Below, in pieces: positions 33,992 to 43,114 of a stretch of 64,000 nt of DNA. The stretch covers positions 221,064-285,063 of the forward strand of contig CAMMSL010000001.1 of assembly GCA_946499505.1 (NCBI GenBank), read 5' to 3'. The position numbers were made by a program, and so were the translations under genes. The stretch comes from an uncultured Lachnoclostridium sp. (GTDB lineage: Bacteria; Bacillota; Clostridia; Lachnospirales; Lachnospiraceae). Within the stretch, counting starts at the first letter, position 1, and each line of letters starts with the position of its first letter. The notes under the pieces are model-generated. The model ran no database searches. It saw nothing but the letters and a program-made list of their open reading frames with translations, and had not been told where the DNA came from.

Positions 33992-35923
33992 TTAACAGAT
34001 CTCAGCTCCCGCCGGCATATCTTTCTCCGGCACCATGAGCGACAGATTTCCGTCCGCGTCTTCCGCGCACAGAAGCATTCCTTCGGAAAGCACTCCCGCC
34101 AGTTTTGCAGGTTTCAGATTGACAAGCACCATGACTTTCTTACCCACCATCTCTTCCGGTGTATAGTGAGCTTTAATGCCGGACACGATCTGTTTCACCT
34201 GACTTCCGATCTTCACCTGAGAGCAGAGAAGTTTTCTTGATTTCTTCACTTCCTCGCACGCGATGATCTCTCCCACCTGGAACTGCATTGCTCCGAACTG
34301 ATCAAATGTGATCTCTTCTTTTGGCTCAATATCGATGACAGCCTCTTCTTTCGCATCACTGTCTCCAGCCCCTTCTGCATTCTCTTCTTTATGCGGATGA
34401 AGCTCTTCCACTTTCTTCATAACCTCTTCAAGGTCAAGTCTCTGGAACAGGATTTCCGGCTTATCTGTCACATGACCGCCGCCCAGCTGCTCGAGGATCT
34501 TTTTGCTCGTTGACGGCATGAATGACTCCAGAAGCTCAGCTCCCGCGGAAATGCCCTGGATCAGATTCCACAGTACTGTCTCCAGGCGGTCTTTCTTCGC
34601 CTCGTCCTTTGCAAGCGCCCACGGCATTGTCTCGTCGATATATTTATTGCAGCGTTTAAAAAGATTGAAAATCTCTGTGATCGCATCAGCCACTCTCAAG
34701 CCGTCCATCTTCTCATCTACAGCTTTCGGTGTATTTTCAATGACCGCCTTAAGATCCGCATCTACAGCCTCTGCAGCGCCCTTGTCCGCCACTGTACCGC
34801 CGAAATACTTATTTGTCATGGAAATCGTACGGTTTACAAGGTTGCCCAGTGTATTTGCGAGGTCAGAATTCAGTCGCTCTACCATCAGCTCCCATGTGAT
34901 CACGCCGTCGTTTTCAAACGGCATCTCATGAAGCACAAAGTAACGCACTGCATCCACGCCGAAGAAATCAACCAACTCATCTGCGTAGAGTACATTTCCT
35001 TTGGACTTGCTCATCTTGCCGTCGCCCTGAAGGAGCCACGGATGTCCGAACACCTGCTTCGGCAACGGGAGCCCCAGAGCCATCAGGAAAATAGGCCAGT
35101 AAATCGTATGGAAACGGATAATATCCTTTCCGATCAGATGCAGGTCTGCCGGCCACAGCTTCTTAAACTGCTCCGTACTGTTGCCGTCCGCGTCATATCC
35201 GATTCCTGTGATATAGTTGGTAAGAGCGTCCAGCCACACATAGGTTACATGCTTCGGATCAAAATCAACCGGGATTCCCCATTTAAATGATGTTCTGGAT
35301 ACACACAGGTCCTGCAGTCCCGGTAACAGGAAGTTATTCATCATCTCATTCTTTCTGGATACAGGCTGGATAAACTCCGGATGCTCATTGATATATTCGA
35401 TCAGGCGGTCCGCATACTTGCTCATCTTGAAGAAATATGCTTCCTCTTTTGCCGGCTGTACCTCACGTCCGCAGTCCGGACATTTTCCGTCCACAAGCTG
35501 TGACTCCGTAAAGAAAGACTCACAAGGTGTGCAGTACATTCCTTCGTAATATCCTTTGTAAATATCTCCCTGATCGTACAGCTTCTTAAAGATCTTCTGT
35601 ACCTGTTTCTCATGGTCAGCGTCCGTTGTGCGGATGAACTTATCATAAGATGTATCCATCAGATCCCAGATTCTCTTGATCTCTGTGGAAACATTGTCCA
35701 CAAACTCCTTCGGAGTGATCCCCGCTTCATTTGCTTTCAGCTCGATCTTCTGTCCGTGCTCGTCCGTACCGGTCTGGAAAAATACATCGTATCCCTTACT
35801 TCTCTTGTAACGCGCGATCGCATCCGCAAGAACGATCTCATACGTATTTCCGATGTGCGGCTTGCCTGATGTATAGGCGATCGCCGTGGTAATGTAATAC
35901 TTTGGTTTCTGATTTTCTGACAT
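33992..35923 (-). CDS. metG: Methionyl-tRNA synthetase
   Basis: 643 residues. Class I synthetase charging tRNA-Met. HIGH-type motif in SGKPHIGNTYE, KMSKS in DGKMSKSKGNV, and the zinc-binding CTPCESFF...CPDCGREV insert. The C-terminal tRNA-binding domain (FDQFGAMQFQVGEI ... VKQIVSGIKAHYTPEEMVGKKV) is present. Start at 35923 has AGGAGGTTATT upstream. The gene is controlled by a T-box leader and is bracketed by two REP-like palindromes, one between leader and start codon. Confidence 0.95.
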   Translation of the reverse strand: MSENQKPKYYITTAIAYTSGKPHIGNTYEIVLADAIARYKRSKGYDVFFQTGTDEHGQKIELKANEAGITPKEFVDNVSTEIKRIWDLMDTSYDKFIRTTDADHEKQVQKIFKKLYDQGDIYKGYYEGMYCTPCESFFTESQLVDGKCPDCGREVQPAKEEAYFFKMSKYADRLIEYINEHPEFIQPVSRKNEMMNNFLLPGLQDLCVSRTSFKWGIPVDFDPKHVTYVWLDALTNYITGIGYDADGNSTEQFKKLWPADLHLIGKDIIRFHTIYWPIFLMALGLPLPKQVFGHPWLLQGDGKMSKSKGNVLYADELVDFFGVDAVRYFVLHEMPFENDGVITWELMVERLNSDLANTLGNLVNRTISMTNKYFGGTVADKGAAEAVDADLKAVIENTPKAVDEKMDGLRVADAITEIFNLFKRCNKYIDETMPWALAKDEAKKDRLETVLWNLIQGISAGAELLESFMPSTSKKILEQLGGGHVTDKPEILFQRLDLEEVMKKVEELHPHKEENAEGAGDSDAKEEAVIDIEPKEEITFDQFGAMQFQVGEIIACEEVKKSRKLLCSQVKIGSQVKQIVSGIKAHYTPEEMVGKKVMVLVNLKPAKLAGVLSEGMLLCAEDADGNLSLMVPEKDMPAGAEIC

Positions 35924-35936
35924 AATAACCTCCTTT

Positions 35937-36017
35937 GGGGACGTAGTCAATTCGGGTTTTACTACGTCCCGAATCGCACTTCAGGGTGTCCCAAATTGAA
36001 TTTAACCCTGTCCCTTT
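35937..36017. repeat. REP-like palindrome R2, between the metG T-box and its start codon
   Basis: GGGGACGTAGTCAATTCGG pairs imperfectly with the GTTTTACTACGTCCCGAAT side, followed by CAGGGTGTCCC and AACCCTGTCCC. It shares both core words (GGGACGTAGT and CCCTGTCCCTT) with R1 and R3. It starts 14 bases upstream of the metG start codon, next to the AGGAGG, so it would fold in the mRNA just before the ribosome site. Confidence 0.7.
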
Positions 36018-36042
36018 ATACTAATCGTTTTCAGTAACACAC

Positions 36043-36389
36043 AAAAAAACCGCCTTCCTGCTCTCTCTTGAGAACAAGAAGACGGATATTAACCGTGTTA
36101 CCACTTCTCTTCGTCCATCCCTCGCGGGATAAGACCTCAGCAAGTGCCTGTCAGCACTTCTCCGCTGTAATGGGCGGTCCCATCGCAGTCTCGCTATGAG
36201 CATCAGCATCTGCCTTTCCTCATAGTTCGGTGCGCTGCTCGGAAGCCATGTTCATCTGCTTTCCGTCCATCCCTCTCAGCACAAGCGCCGGAAAATACCA
36301 TCCTCGCTCTACGGGAATTCTCTGTAAGACTTCCGCCAGATTACTCTCTTCGTCATCGCCTTTGTCGATCATCATAATCTTTTGACCTG
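36043..36389 (-). ncRNA. T-box riboswitch of metG
   Basis: The leader is read toward metG on the minus strand. Near the 5' end is the GAAGAGAGTAAT stem I region. GAACATGGC supplies an ATG triplet (36247-36249) in the expected specifier position after GAAC, matching tRNA-Met. The T-box sequence GAAGTGGTAACACGG lies at 36091-36109. The terminator (36043-36085) pairs CCGTCTTCTTGTTCTC with GAGAGCAGGAAGGCGG, followed by TTTTTTT. Uncharged tRNA-Met would favour the antiterminator. The specifier assignment rests on motif position only. Confidence 0.8.
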
Positions 36390-36395
36390 TAAAAA

Positions 36396-36424
36396 AGGTT
36401 AGCACACAGGGGGATGATTGTCAA
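36396..36424 (-). promoter_or_regulatory. Promoter of the metG T-box leader
   Basis: On the minus strand TTGACA (36419-36424, perfect -35) and TAACCT (36396-36401) are separated by 17 bp; transcription would start near 36389. Confidence 0.65.
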
Positions 36425-36475
36425 GCACCGATCAGCTCTGCAGTCCCGGAAAATACAGCCCGGGAAATAAATGTC

Positions 36476-36772
36476 CTACTGTTCCAGAAGTGCCTTTTCG
36501 TCATCCCGCACCGGTTCCTGCCCGATCCATGACAAAGCCTCGTCGATGTCAAACGTCTCCCTTCCGTCTTCATTTACGAAAAACGGAATCCCGATTCCAC
36601 TGTGTTCTCTCACCGGTTCAAAAATGGGATGCGTATCTCTCAAACGCAGAAACTCCTTGAGTTTTCCTGTATCTGCTGTAATGTCAATAAACTCACTGTC
36701 AAATCCACGCATTTTCTGTATCACCAGATAATTTCTGCAATCCACGCAGATCTTTGATCCATATACTTTCAT
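36476..36772 (-). CDS. Glutaredoxin-like protein
   Basis: 98 residues with the start MKVYGSKICVDC. The CVDC pair is a CxxC redox site at the position of glutaredoxin CPYC. GIGIPFFVNEDG supplies the cis-Pro motif of the thioredoxin fold. It probably reduces disulfides or serves as an electron donor; the glutathione-binding residues are not evident, as expected in a Clostridia without glutathione. Start at 36772 follows GGGAAG; a 13-residue longer frame is possible. It is 35 bases after the polyamine gene nspC and may be cotranscribed. Confidence 0.75.
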   Translation of the reverse strand: MKVYGSKICVDCRNYLVIQKMRGFDSEFIDITADTGKLKEFLRLRDTHPIFEPVREHSGIGIPFFVNEDGRETFDIDEALSWIGQEPVRDDEKALLEQ

Positions 36773-36807
36773 CTTATATCTTCCCTTCTGTCCGTTGAAA
36801 ACACCTC

Positions 36808-38025
36808 TCACAGCCTCGACTTAAAATCCTCATATCCGAACGTCCTCACGATCTCGCACTCTCCGTCTTCCTTCTCCAGCACGATATCCGGCAGGTTCAT
36901 CCCGTTAAACGTATTTGTCTTCACCATGGTATAGATCGCCATATCCTGAAATACCAGCCGTTCCCCGCACTGCAGCGGATGATCGAACACATAATCGCCG
37001 ATCACATCTCCGGCAAGACAGGTCGGCCCGGCGAGACGGTAAACATATTTGTTCTCTCGCAGATCCGCATCCTCCGTGCTCACCGCCCCTTTCAGCGGCG
37101 GCCGGTACGGCATCTCCAGCACATCCGGCATATGGCACGCCGCAGATGTATCCAGTATCGCGATCTTCATCCCATTATCCACGATCTCCAGCACTTCCGT
37201 GATCAGCTCGCCCGCATTGAGCGCCACGGCTTCCCCTGGTTCCAGATAGACTTCCACACCGTATGTCTCTTTCACATGGCGGATGCATTTCTTCAACAGC
37301 TCACGGTCGTAATCCTCACGCGTGATATGATGTCCTCCGCCGAAGTTTACCCACTTCATCCGGCTGAGATACCTGCCGAACTTTTCTTCTACGGCTCTCA
37401 ATGTTGTCGCCAGATCATCTGAGTTCTGCTCGCACAGCGTATGAAAATGAAGTCCGTCCAGCTCACAGATTTCCTCCTCTGTCAGCTCAGCCTGCAGCCG
37501 TTCCAGAGTAGTCCCCAGCCTAGAATACGGAGCACAGGGATCGTAAATGGCATGTCCCTCCTGTGTGGAGCACTCCGGGTTGATCCGAAGCCCCATGCTT
37601 ATGCCGCCTGCGTTCTTGACGGATCGGCCTGCTGTTTTCGAATTTTCTACCTGTTCGGCTGTCTGGATCTCATATCTCCGCACCAGATCCTTATATTTCC
37701 GGAACTGTGCCGGAGAATTGAACACAATATGATCGCACATCCTCAGGATCTCCGGCATTTCTTCCTCTCTGTAGGCGGGTGAGAAGATGTGGTTTTCCTT
37801 TCCCATCTCCTCGTATCCCAGCCTCGCCTCGTGGAGTCCGCTTGCGGTCGCACCGTCCAGATACCGGCCGATCAGAGGATATACCCGGTACATGGAAAAT
37901 GCTTTCTGCGCCAGCAGGATATGGCATCCCGTCTCCTCGCGGATCTCTCTTAATATTTCCAGATTTTCTCTTAATTTCCGCTCCTGCACCACATAACAGG
38001 GCGTTCTGAGTTCACTCTTTTTCAT
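36808..38025 (-). CDS. nspC: Carboxynorspermidine decarboxylase
   Basis: 405 residues of the alanine-racemase-fold PLP decarboxylases. The Schiff-base lysine is in LLAQKAFSM, the PLP-phosphate glycine loop is VNFGGGHHI, and LEPGEAVALN and AGPTCLAGDVIGDY match NspC/CASDC enzymes (the catalytic Cys in GPTCLAGD). It decarboxylates carboxyspermidine or carboxynorspermidine to spermidine or norspermidine. It is the last gene of the polyamine operon, with the dehydrogenase partner upstream. Confidence 0.9.
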   Translation of the reverse strand: MKKSELRTPCYVVQERKLRENLEILREIREETGCHILLAQKAFSMYRVYPLIGRYLDGATASGLHEARLGYEEMGKENHIFSPAYREEEMPEILRMCDHIVFNSPAQFRKYKDLVRRYEIQTAEQVENSKTAGRSVKNAGGISMGLRINPECSTQEGHAIYDPCAPYSRLGTTLERLQAELTEEEICELDGLHFHTLCEQNSDDLATTLRAVEEKFGRYLSRMKWVNFGGGHHITREDYDRELLKKCIRHVKETYGVEVYLEPGEAVALNAGELITEVLEIVDNGMKIAILDTSAACHMPDVLEMPYRPPLKGAVSTEDADLRENKYVYRLAGPTCLAGDVIGDYVFDHPLQCGERLVFQDMAIYTMVKTNTFNGMNLPDIVLEKEDGECEIVRTFGYEDFKSRL

Positions 38026-38080
38026 ATTCTGCCCATATCCTCCTGCTTATCTGCCTCTCTGCATGATCCTTTTCAAACTT

Positions 38081-39283
38081 TTAGTCAACCAGCTCCGGAT
38101 CTTCACTGATCTTCCACGGCAGGCCCCATTTATTCAGCGCCTCCATGAACGGATCCGGATCGAACTCTTCCATATTGTAGACGCCCGGTTTCTTCCATGT
38201 GCCGGTCATCACCATCATGGCGCCGATCATTGCCGGAACGCCTGTTGTGTATGCGACCGCCTGTGAGCCCACCTCTTTATAGCACTCCTGATGGTCACAC
38301 GTATTGTAGATGTACAGTTTCTTCTCCTGTCCGTCTTTCTTTCCGATGAAAATGCACCCGATATTTGTCTTTCCTTTCGTCCTCGGGCCAAGGGAAGACG
38401 GATCCGGCAGTACTGCCTTCAAAAACTGCAGCGGCACGATCTCTTTTCCCTCATACATGATCGGCTCGATCGATGTCATACCCACATCTTCCAGACAGCG
38501 CAGGTGTGTTAGATAACTCTCGCCGAATGTCATAAAGAAGCGGATTCTCTTGATTCCCGGAATGTTGAGCGCCAGCGATTCGATCTCCTCGTGGTGGAGC
38601 AGATACATATCCTTCTCCCCGATCTCCGGGAAATTATAGACGCGCTTGATCTCCATGGGCTCTGTCTCTACCCAGTGGCCGTCCTCCCAGTAGGAGCCTT
38701 TCGCAGACACCTCGCGAATGTTAATCTCCGGATTAAAATTCGTTGCAAACGGATAGCCATGATCCCCCGCATTGCAATCTAAGATATCAATATAGTTTAT
38801 TTCGTCAAAATAATGTTTCAGTGCATAGGCAGAGAATACGCTTGTTACGCCGGGGTCGAATCCGCTTCCGAGAAGAGCAGTAAGCCCTGCCTTCTCATAT
38901 TTCTCCCGGTAAGCCCACTGCCATTTATACTCGAATTTAGCTGTATCCTCCGGTTCATAGTTCGCCGTGTCGATATAGTGCACGCCTGCTGCCAGACATG
39001 CATCCATAATCGTCAGATCCTGATATGGCAGCGCCAGATTCAGGACTACCTCCGGCTGCTCCTTTTTGATCAGAGCCGTCAGTTCCTCCACATTATCCGC
39101 ATCTACCTGAGCGGTTGTAATCTTTGTCTTCGTTGTCCCCTGCAGTTTCTCTTTCAGTGCGTCACATTTTGACACTGTCCTGCTGGCGATGCACAGCTCA
39201 GAGAACACCTCGCTGTTCTGACAGATTTTATGAATTGCCACACTCGCCACGCCTCCGCAGCCGATTACCATTACCTTTCCCAT
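38081..39283 (-). CDS. Carboxynorspermidine/carboxyspermidine dehydrogenase (saccharopine-dehydrogenase type)
   Basis: 400 residues. Rossmann opening VMVIGCGGVASVAIHKI, then TAQVDADNVEELTAL and VLNLALPYQDLTIMDACL, characteristic of saccharopine-type dehydrogenases used as CANSDH/CASDH. It condenses aspartate semialdehyde with a diamine and reduces the imine. With NspC it forms the S-adenosylmethionine-independent spermidine route. Start at 39283 has GGAGACTGATC upstream. Follows speB by 68 bases. Confidence 0.88.
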   Translation of the reverse strand: MGKVMVIGCGGVASVAIHKICQNSEVFSELCIASRTVSKCDALKEKLQGTTKTKITTAQVDADNVEELTALIKKEQPEVVLNLALPYQDLTIMDACLAAGVHYIDTANYEPEDTAKFEYKWQWAYREKYEKAGLTALLGSGFDPGVTSVFSAYALKHYFDEINYIDILDCNAGDHGYPFATNFNPEINIREVSAKGSYWEDGHWVETEPMEIKRVYNFPEIGEKDMYLLHHEEIESLALNIPGIKRIRFFMTFGESYLTHLRCLEDVGMTSIEPIMYEGKEIVPLQFLKAVLPDPSSLGPRTKGKTNIGCIFIGKKDGQEKKLYIYNTCDHQECYKEVGSQAVAYTTGVPAMIGAMMVMTGTWKKPGVYNMEEFDPDPFMEALNKWGLPWKISEDPELVD

Positions 39284-39351
39284 GATCAGTCTCCTTTCCT
39301 GAGTTTTTACTCTTCTATTTCTTTGTTCATTCTTCCTTTTGTTTTTCACTT

Positions 39352-40290
39352 TCAGTCCTGCCGGTTCGCAATCGCAATGAGCATCTCCCGGATGATCTTA
39401 CATGCCGCGGCTGTAGACGCTCCCGTCGGATCGCAGGGCGGACACAATTCGTTTACATCACATCCGATCAGATTCACTCTCTCGCACACTTTTGTTACGC
39501 CGCGCATTGCGGTAAGAAAATCAATCCCGCCCGGCTCCGGCGTCCCCGTTCCCGGGAATACCGACGAATCCATCACATCCAGATCCACCGTAAAATACAC
39601 CGGCGCATCGCCGATCTGTTCCAGCGCCTCATCCAGTCCGTCCAGTGTAAACGGGTGGAAATCCGTATGTCCCGCCCGCGCCCAGTCAAACTCTTCTTTC
39701 TCGCCGGAGCGGATACCGAACTGATGGATCCGGCCGTCCGCACAGCATATATCCGCCATGTTCCGGGTACCGCTCCCGTCACCAGCGTCCGTTCCATTTT
39801 TTCCGGTCTGCTCCAGCACTTCCCAGCATCTCCGGATCACGCAGGCGTGGGAGAGCTCCACGCCCAGATAATCCCGCCTCAGATCCGTGTGCGCGTCAAA
39901 ATGAATGATATGCATATCCGGATATTTCTCCGCCGCGGCGCGCACGCTTCCGAGCGTCACAAGATGCTCCCCGCCGATCATAAACGGCAGCTTCCCGTCC
40001 TTTAAAATATCACGGGCGCAGTCCTCGATCTGCCCCAGCACTTTGGATGAACTGCCGATCGCCAGCTCAAGATCCCCACAGTCATATACGACATTTTCCG
40101 GCAGTTCCTTATCCTGATACGGGCTGTAGATTTCCAGCCCGTAGGAATCATTTCTCACCGCCTGTCCCGCAAAGCGAGTCCCCGGGCGAAATGACGTCGT
40201 TGAATCAAAGGGCGCACCGAAGATCACGACACGCGCCTCCTCATACTGTGCATCGCATCCGATAAAATTCACTGTATTTTTCCATATCAT
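39352..40290 (-). CDS. speB: Agmatinase
   Basis: 312 residues of the ureohydrolase family. Manganese ligands: GGEHLVT, HFDAHTDLR and DLDVMD; the loop GGIDFLT is also conserved. It converts agmatine to putrescine and urea. An insert of about 20 residues (around GTDAGDGSGTRNMAD) is longer than usual. Its start overlaps speE by four bases. Located between speE and the dehydrogenase. Confidence 0.9.
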   Translation of the reverse strand: MIWKNTVNFIGCDAQYEEARVVIFGAPFDSTTSFRPGTRFAGQAVRNDSYGLEIYSPYQDKELPENVVYDCGDLELAIGSSSKVLGQIEDCARDILKDGKLPFMIGGEHLVTLGSVRAAAEKYPDMHIIHFDAHTDLRRDYLGVELSHACVIRRCWEVLEQTGKNGTDAGDGSGTRNMADICCADGRIHQFGIRSGEKEEFDWARAGHTDFHPFTLDGLDEALEQIGDAPVYFTVDLDVMDSSVFPGTGTPEPGGIDFLTAMRGVTKVCERVNLIGCDVNELCPPCDPTGASTAAACKIIREMLIAIANRQD

Positions 40291-41141
40291 CTCTCTACAT
40301 CCTCCAGCAGCTCTTCCACATAAGCCGGGAGCGCAAATACACCGGCGTGCAGCCTCGGCTCATAATACTTTGTGTGGATGCCTTTCAGCTTCCATCCCAC
40401 CTTGTCCAGATCATCCAGCGGATGATATTTTTTTGAGGCAAATCCGAACAGCCAGTGCCCCGACGGATAGGAAGGAATGTGTGCCTGATACACGCGGCAG
40501 ATAGGAAATGTCTCCAGTATCCGCTTGTGCATCCTCTGGCACTGGAACGCCTCCTCCGTATAGAAAGGACTCTCGTTCTGATTGATCATAACGCCGTCCT
40601 CATGGAGCGCATTGTAACAGTTGCCGTAGAACTCTTTTGTAAACAGTCCCTCCCCTGCTCCGAACGGATTCGGGGAATCTATGATGATCAGGTCGTAGGC
40701 ATCACTCTTCGACCGGATAAACCGCAGGCCGTCTTCATTAAAAATCTCCACTCTTTCATCGGTCAGGCTGTTGGCTATCTCCGGAATATATTTCCGGCAC
40801 ACCTCCACAAGCAGCGGATCCGGCTCCACCACGTCGATCGTCTCTATCGTGTCATATTTGATCAGCTCTCTGACGACTCCGCCGTCGCCCCCTCCTACTA
40901 CAAGCACCCGTTTTACATCCGGATGCACCGCCATAGGCACATGGGTGATCATCTCATGGTAGATAAATTCATCCCGCTCGGTCAGCATCAGATCTCCGTC
41001 CACGACAAGGATCTTTCCGAAGTCTTTCGACTCAAGGACGTCGATCCTCTGGATATCGCTCTGGGCGCTGAAGAGCTGTTCCTCAATGCGGATGGACAGC
41101 TTCACGCCGTCCGTATGTATATCCGAAAACCACATTTCCAT
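40287..41141 (-). CDS. speE: Spermidine synthase-family aminopropyltransferase with altered active site
   Basis: 284 residues. SAM-type fold with GGGDGG (83-88) and TERDEFIYHEM (54-64). Typical enzymes have Gln before TERDEF and DSxDPxGPA in the active site. Here the Gln position is Met52 and the motif reads DSPNPFGAG, with Asn158 in place of the second Asp and Ala162 replacing Pro. The first catalytic Asp (155) remains. No S-adenosylmethionine decarboxylase (speD) lies in the window. It may use another donor or amine. GTG at 41153 is a weak alternative start; ATG at 41141 follows AAGGAG. Overlaps speB by four bases. Confidence 0.8.
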   Translation of the reverse strand: MEMWFSDIHTDGVKLSIRIEEQLFSAQSDIQRIDVLESKDFGKILVVDGDLMLTERDEFIYHEMITHVPMAVHPDVKRVLVVGGGDGGVVRELIKYDTIETIDVVEPDPLLVEVCRKYIPEIANSLTDERVEIFNEDGLRFIRSKSDAYDLIIIDSPNPFGAGEGLFTKEFYGNCYNALHEDGVMINQNESPFYTEEAFQCQRMHKRILETFPICRVYQAHIPSYPSGHWLFGFASKKYHPLDDLDKVGWKLKGIHTKYYEPRLHAGVFALPAYVEELLEDVER

Positions 41142-41197
41142 ATGGATTCTCACTCCTTCTCAAAAATATGTAATCTCACTGCAAACGTATCTCTTCT

Positions 41198-42652
41198 CTA
41201 TCTTTCCGTCAGCACATTCAGCCGCTCGATCCGCTCGTCCTCCGGCCCGGTCATAGAGCAGCCTTTTTCTTTCGCATAGACAATATAATTGATGATCTCA
41301 TCCGTGATCTCCTCCCCCGGCGCCAGTACCGGTATTCCAGGCGGATAGCACATGACAAACTCGGAACAGATCCTGCCTCTCGTCTCCTCCAGCGGCAGCG
41401 ATTCTTTCTCCGCGTAGAAAGAATCCTGAGGCGTCATGACGACTTTCGGTGCAATGTATTCCTGGGAGAGCATTCCTGTCTTGTCTTTTTTATATCTGCG
41501 CTTCAGATCCGCAAGGGCGGTCACAAGCCGCTCCACCTCCCGGATCCGGTCGCCGATAGACAGGTAGGCAAGAATATTTCCCAGATCTCCGAACTCGATC
41601 TGGATATCGTACTCATCTCTCAGAATGTCATAGACCTCGATCCCGGCAAGCCCGATGTCCAGTGTGTGGATGGACAGCTTTGTCGGATCAAAATCAAAAA
41701 TGCTGTCTCCGTTTACCATCTCCCTGCCGAATGCATAGTAATCGCCGATCTGATTGATCTCTTTTCTGGCGTATTCCGCCAGTTCCGTTACGATACGGAA
41801 AGATTCCTCCCCGCGCAGCGCCAGATTTCTGCGGGAGATATCCAGACTGGACAGGAGCAGATAAGAACCGCTTGTGGTCTGTGTCAGGTTGATGATCTGC
41901 CGGATGTATCCCGGATGCATCCCCTTTCCGATCAGCAGGAAAGAACTCTGCGTCAGACTCCCGCCGGACTTGTGCATACTCACAGACGCAATATCCGCTC
42001 CCGCCTCCATCGCCGAAACCGGAAGATTTTTTCCGAAATAAAAATGTGTCCCGTGTGCCTCATCCGCCAGCACCTTCATCCCTTTTTCATGGGCCATCTT
42101 CACGATCGCTTTCAGGTCGGAGCAGACTCCATAATAGGTCGGATTGTTGACAAACACCGCAACTGCATCCGGATTCTCCTCAATCGCCCGCTCCACATCA
42201 GCGCGCTTCATCCCCAGTGAAATGCCCAGTCTCTGATCCACGTCCGGATTGACATAAATCGGCTTTGCCCCGCAGAGCACCATTGCATTGATGGCGCTGC
42301 GGTGCACATTTCTCGGCAGAATGATCTTGTCTCCCTTCTTGCAGCAAGACAGGATCATGGTCTGGACGGCCGACGTCGTTCCTCCCACCATCAGAAATGC
42401 GTGTTCCGCTCCGAATGCGTCCGCCGCCAGCTCTTCCGCCTCCTTGATGACAGATACCGGGTGGCACAGATTGTCGAGGGGCTTCATAGAATTCACGTCA
42501 ATGCTGACACATCGTTCCCCCAGAAGCTCCACCAGCTCCGGATTGCCCCTTCCATGCTTATGCCCCGGCACGTCAAAGGGTACGACTCTGTTCCGCCGGA
42601 AACGTTCCAGCGCCTCATAGATCGGCGCTCTCTTCTGTAATGATCTCTCCAT
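41198..42652 (-). CDS. speA: Arginine/lysine/ornithine decarboxylase family (probable biosynthetic arginine decarboxylase)
   Basis: 484 residues of the fold type I PLP decarboxylases, Firmicute SpeA type. FDVPGHKHGRGNPEL near the N-terminus, GGTTSAVQTMI, LPRNVHRSAINAMVLCGAKP, LADEAHGTHFYF and the Schiff-base lysine in VSMHKSGGSLTQ. The length fits the short biosynthetic type. It would make agmatine from arginine, feeding SpeB. It is first in the polyamine operon, with GCGGAGG before the ATG and an unusual hairpin leader upstream. Lysine decarboxylation cannot be excluded. Confidence 0.85.
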   Translation of the reverse strand: MERSLQKRAPIYEALERFRRNRVVPFDVPGHKHGRGNPELVELLGERCVSIDVNSMKPLDNLCHPVSVIKEAEELAADAFGAEHAFLMVGGTTSAVQTMILSCCKKGDKIILPRNVHRSAINAMVLCGAKPIYVNPDVDQRLGISLGMKRADVERAIEENPDAVAVFVNNPTYYGVCSDLKAIVKMAHEKGMKVLADEAHGTHFYFGKNLPVSAMEAGADIASVSMHKSGGSLTQSSFLLIGKGMHPGYIRQIINLTQTTSGSYLLLSSLDISRRNLALRGEESFRIVTELAEYARKEINQIGDYYAFGREMVNGDSIFDFDPTKLSIHTLDIGLAGIEVYDILRDEYDIQIEFGDLGNILAYLSIGDRIREVERLVTALADLKRRYKKDKTGMLSQEYIAPKVVMTPQDSFYAEKESLPLEETRGRICSEFVMCYPPGIPVLAPGEEITDEIINYIVYAKEKGCSMTGPEDERIERLNVLTER

Positions 42653-42684
42653 CTTAAACCTCCGCCATTGTATAATTGCGGCGT

Positions 42685-42747
42685 GTGCATCCGGCTGCCA
42701 TATTGCTGAAAAAGTAACAGGCCGGATGCACGTTGCACCCAGCCTGT
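42685..42747 (-). promoter_or_regulatory. Attenuator-like alternative hairpins in the speA leader
   Basis: In the leader ahead of speA, one hairpin pairs GTGCATCCGGC with GCCGGATGCAC (11 perfect bp, arms 42721-42731 and 42685-42695). A second hairpin (42717-42747) pairs ACAGGC-T-GGGTGCA with TGCATCC-G-GCCTGT, using the same central bases, so the two cannot form together. Downstream of the first hairpin, CGCC can pair with GGCG in the ribosome site GGCGGAGG. This suggests translation control, possibly by polyamines. No T-tract is present. Confidence 0.45.
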
Positions 42748-42790
42748 GTGATATCGCGTTATGATCCCGCCCTTCTTATACAAGAGGGCT

Positions 42791-43114
42791 CGTCTGATTT
42801 ACAGATATAACAGATATTGGACGTAGAGTCTATATAGCAAATATTTTTACTTTTACTACTCTTATTGACCGTTTCACAAGTTGCGTATGCGTATCATGCA
42901 CACCGGTTATAAAGTAACCAACTTATAAAATTTGAGCTCCTAACTCAATCAATAATGCAGCTTGACGCCGCGTAAAATATTTGCATGGAGAACGTTCCAA
43001 ATATCTGCTTTCCATACATTCGGTATCGTAGCATAAAATAATCATGAATTCAAGCAAATTCTTACAGATCAGTTCAGCCGGCTGATACTCAGATGACCGA
43101 ACTGCTATCCCCTG
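42791..43114. other. Intergenic stretch between speA leader and capA
   Basis: No credible gene is seen. The stretch is A/T rich. A GCCCT/AGGGC hairpin at 42769-42790 borders it. A perfect 7-base inverted repeat ATATTTG/CAAATAT sits at 42977-43004. The promoter for the polyamine operon must lie here; the only candidates, such as TGCTATATA near 42835 on the minus strand, are weak. Confidence 0.4.
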
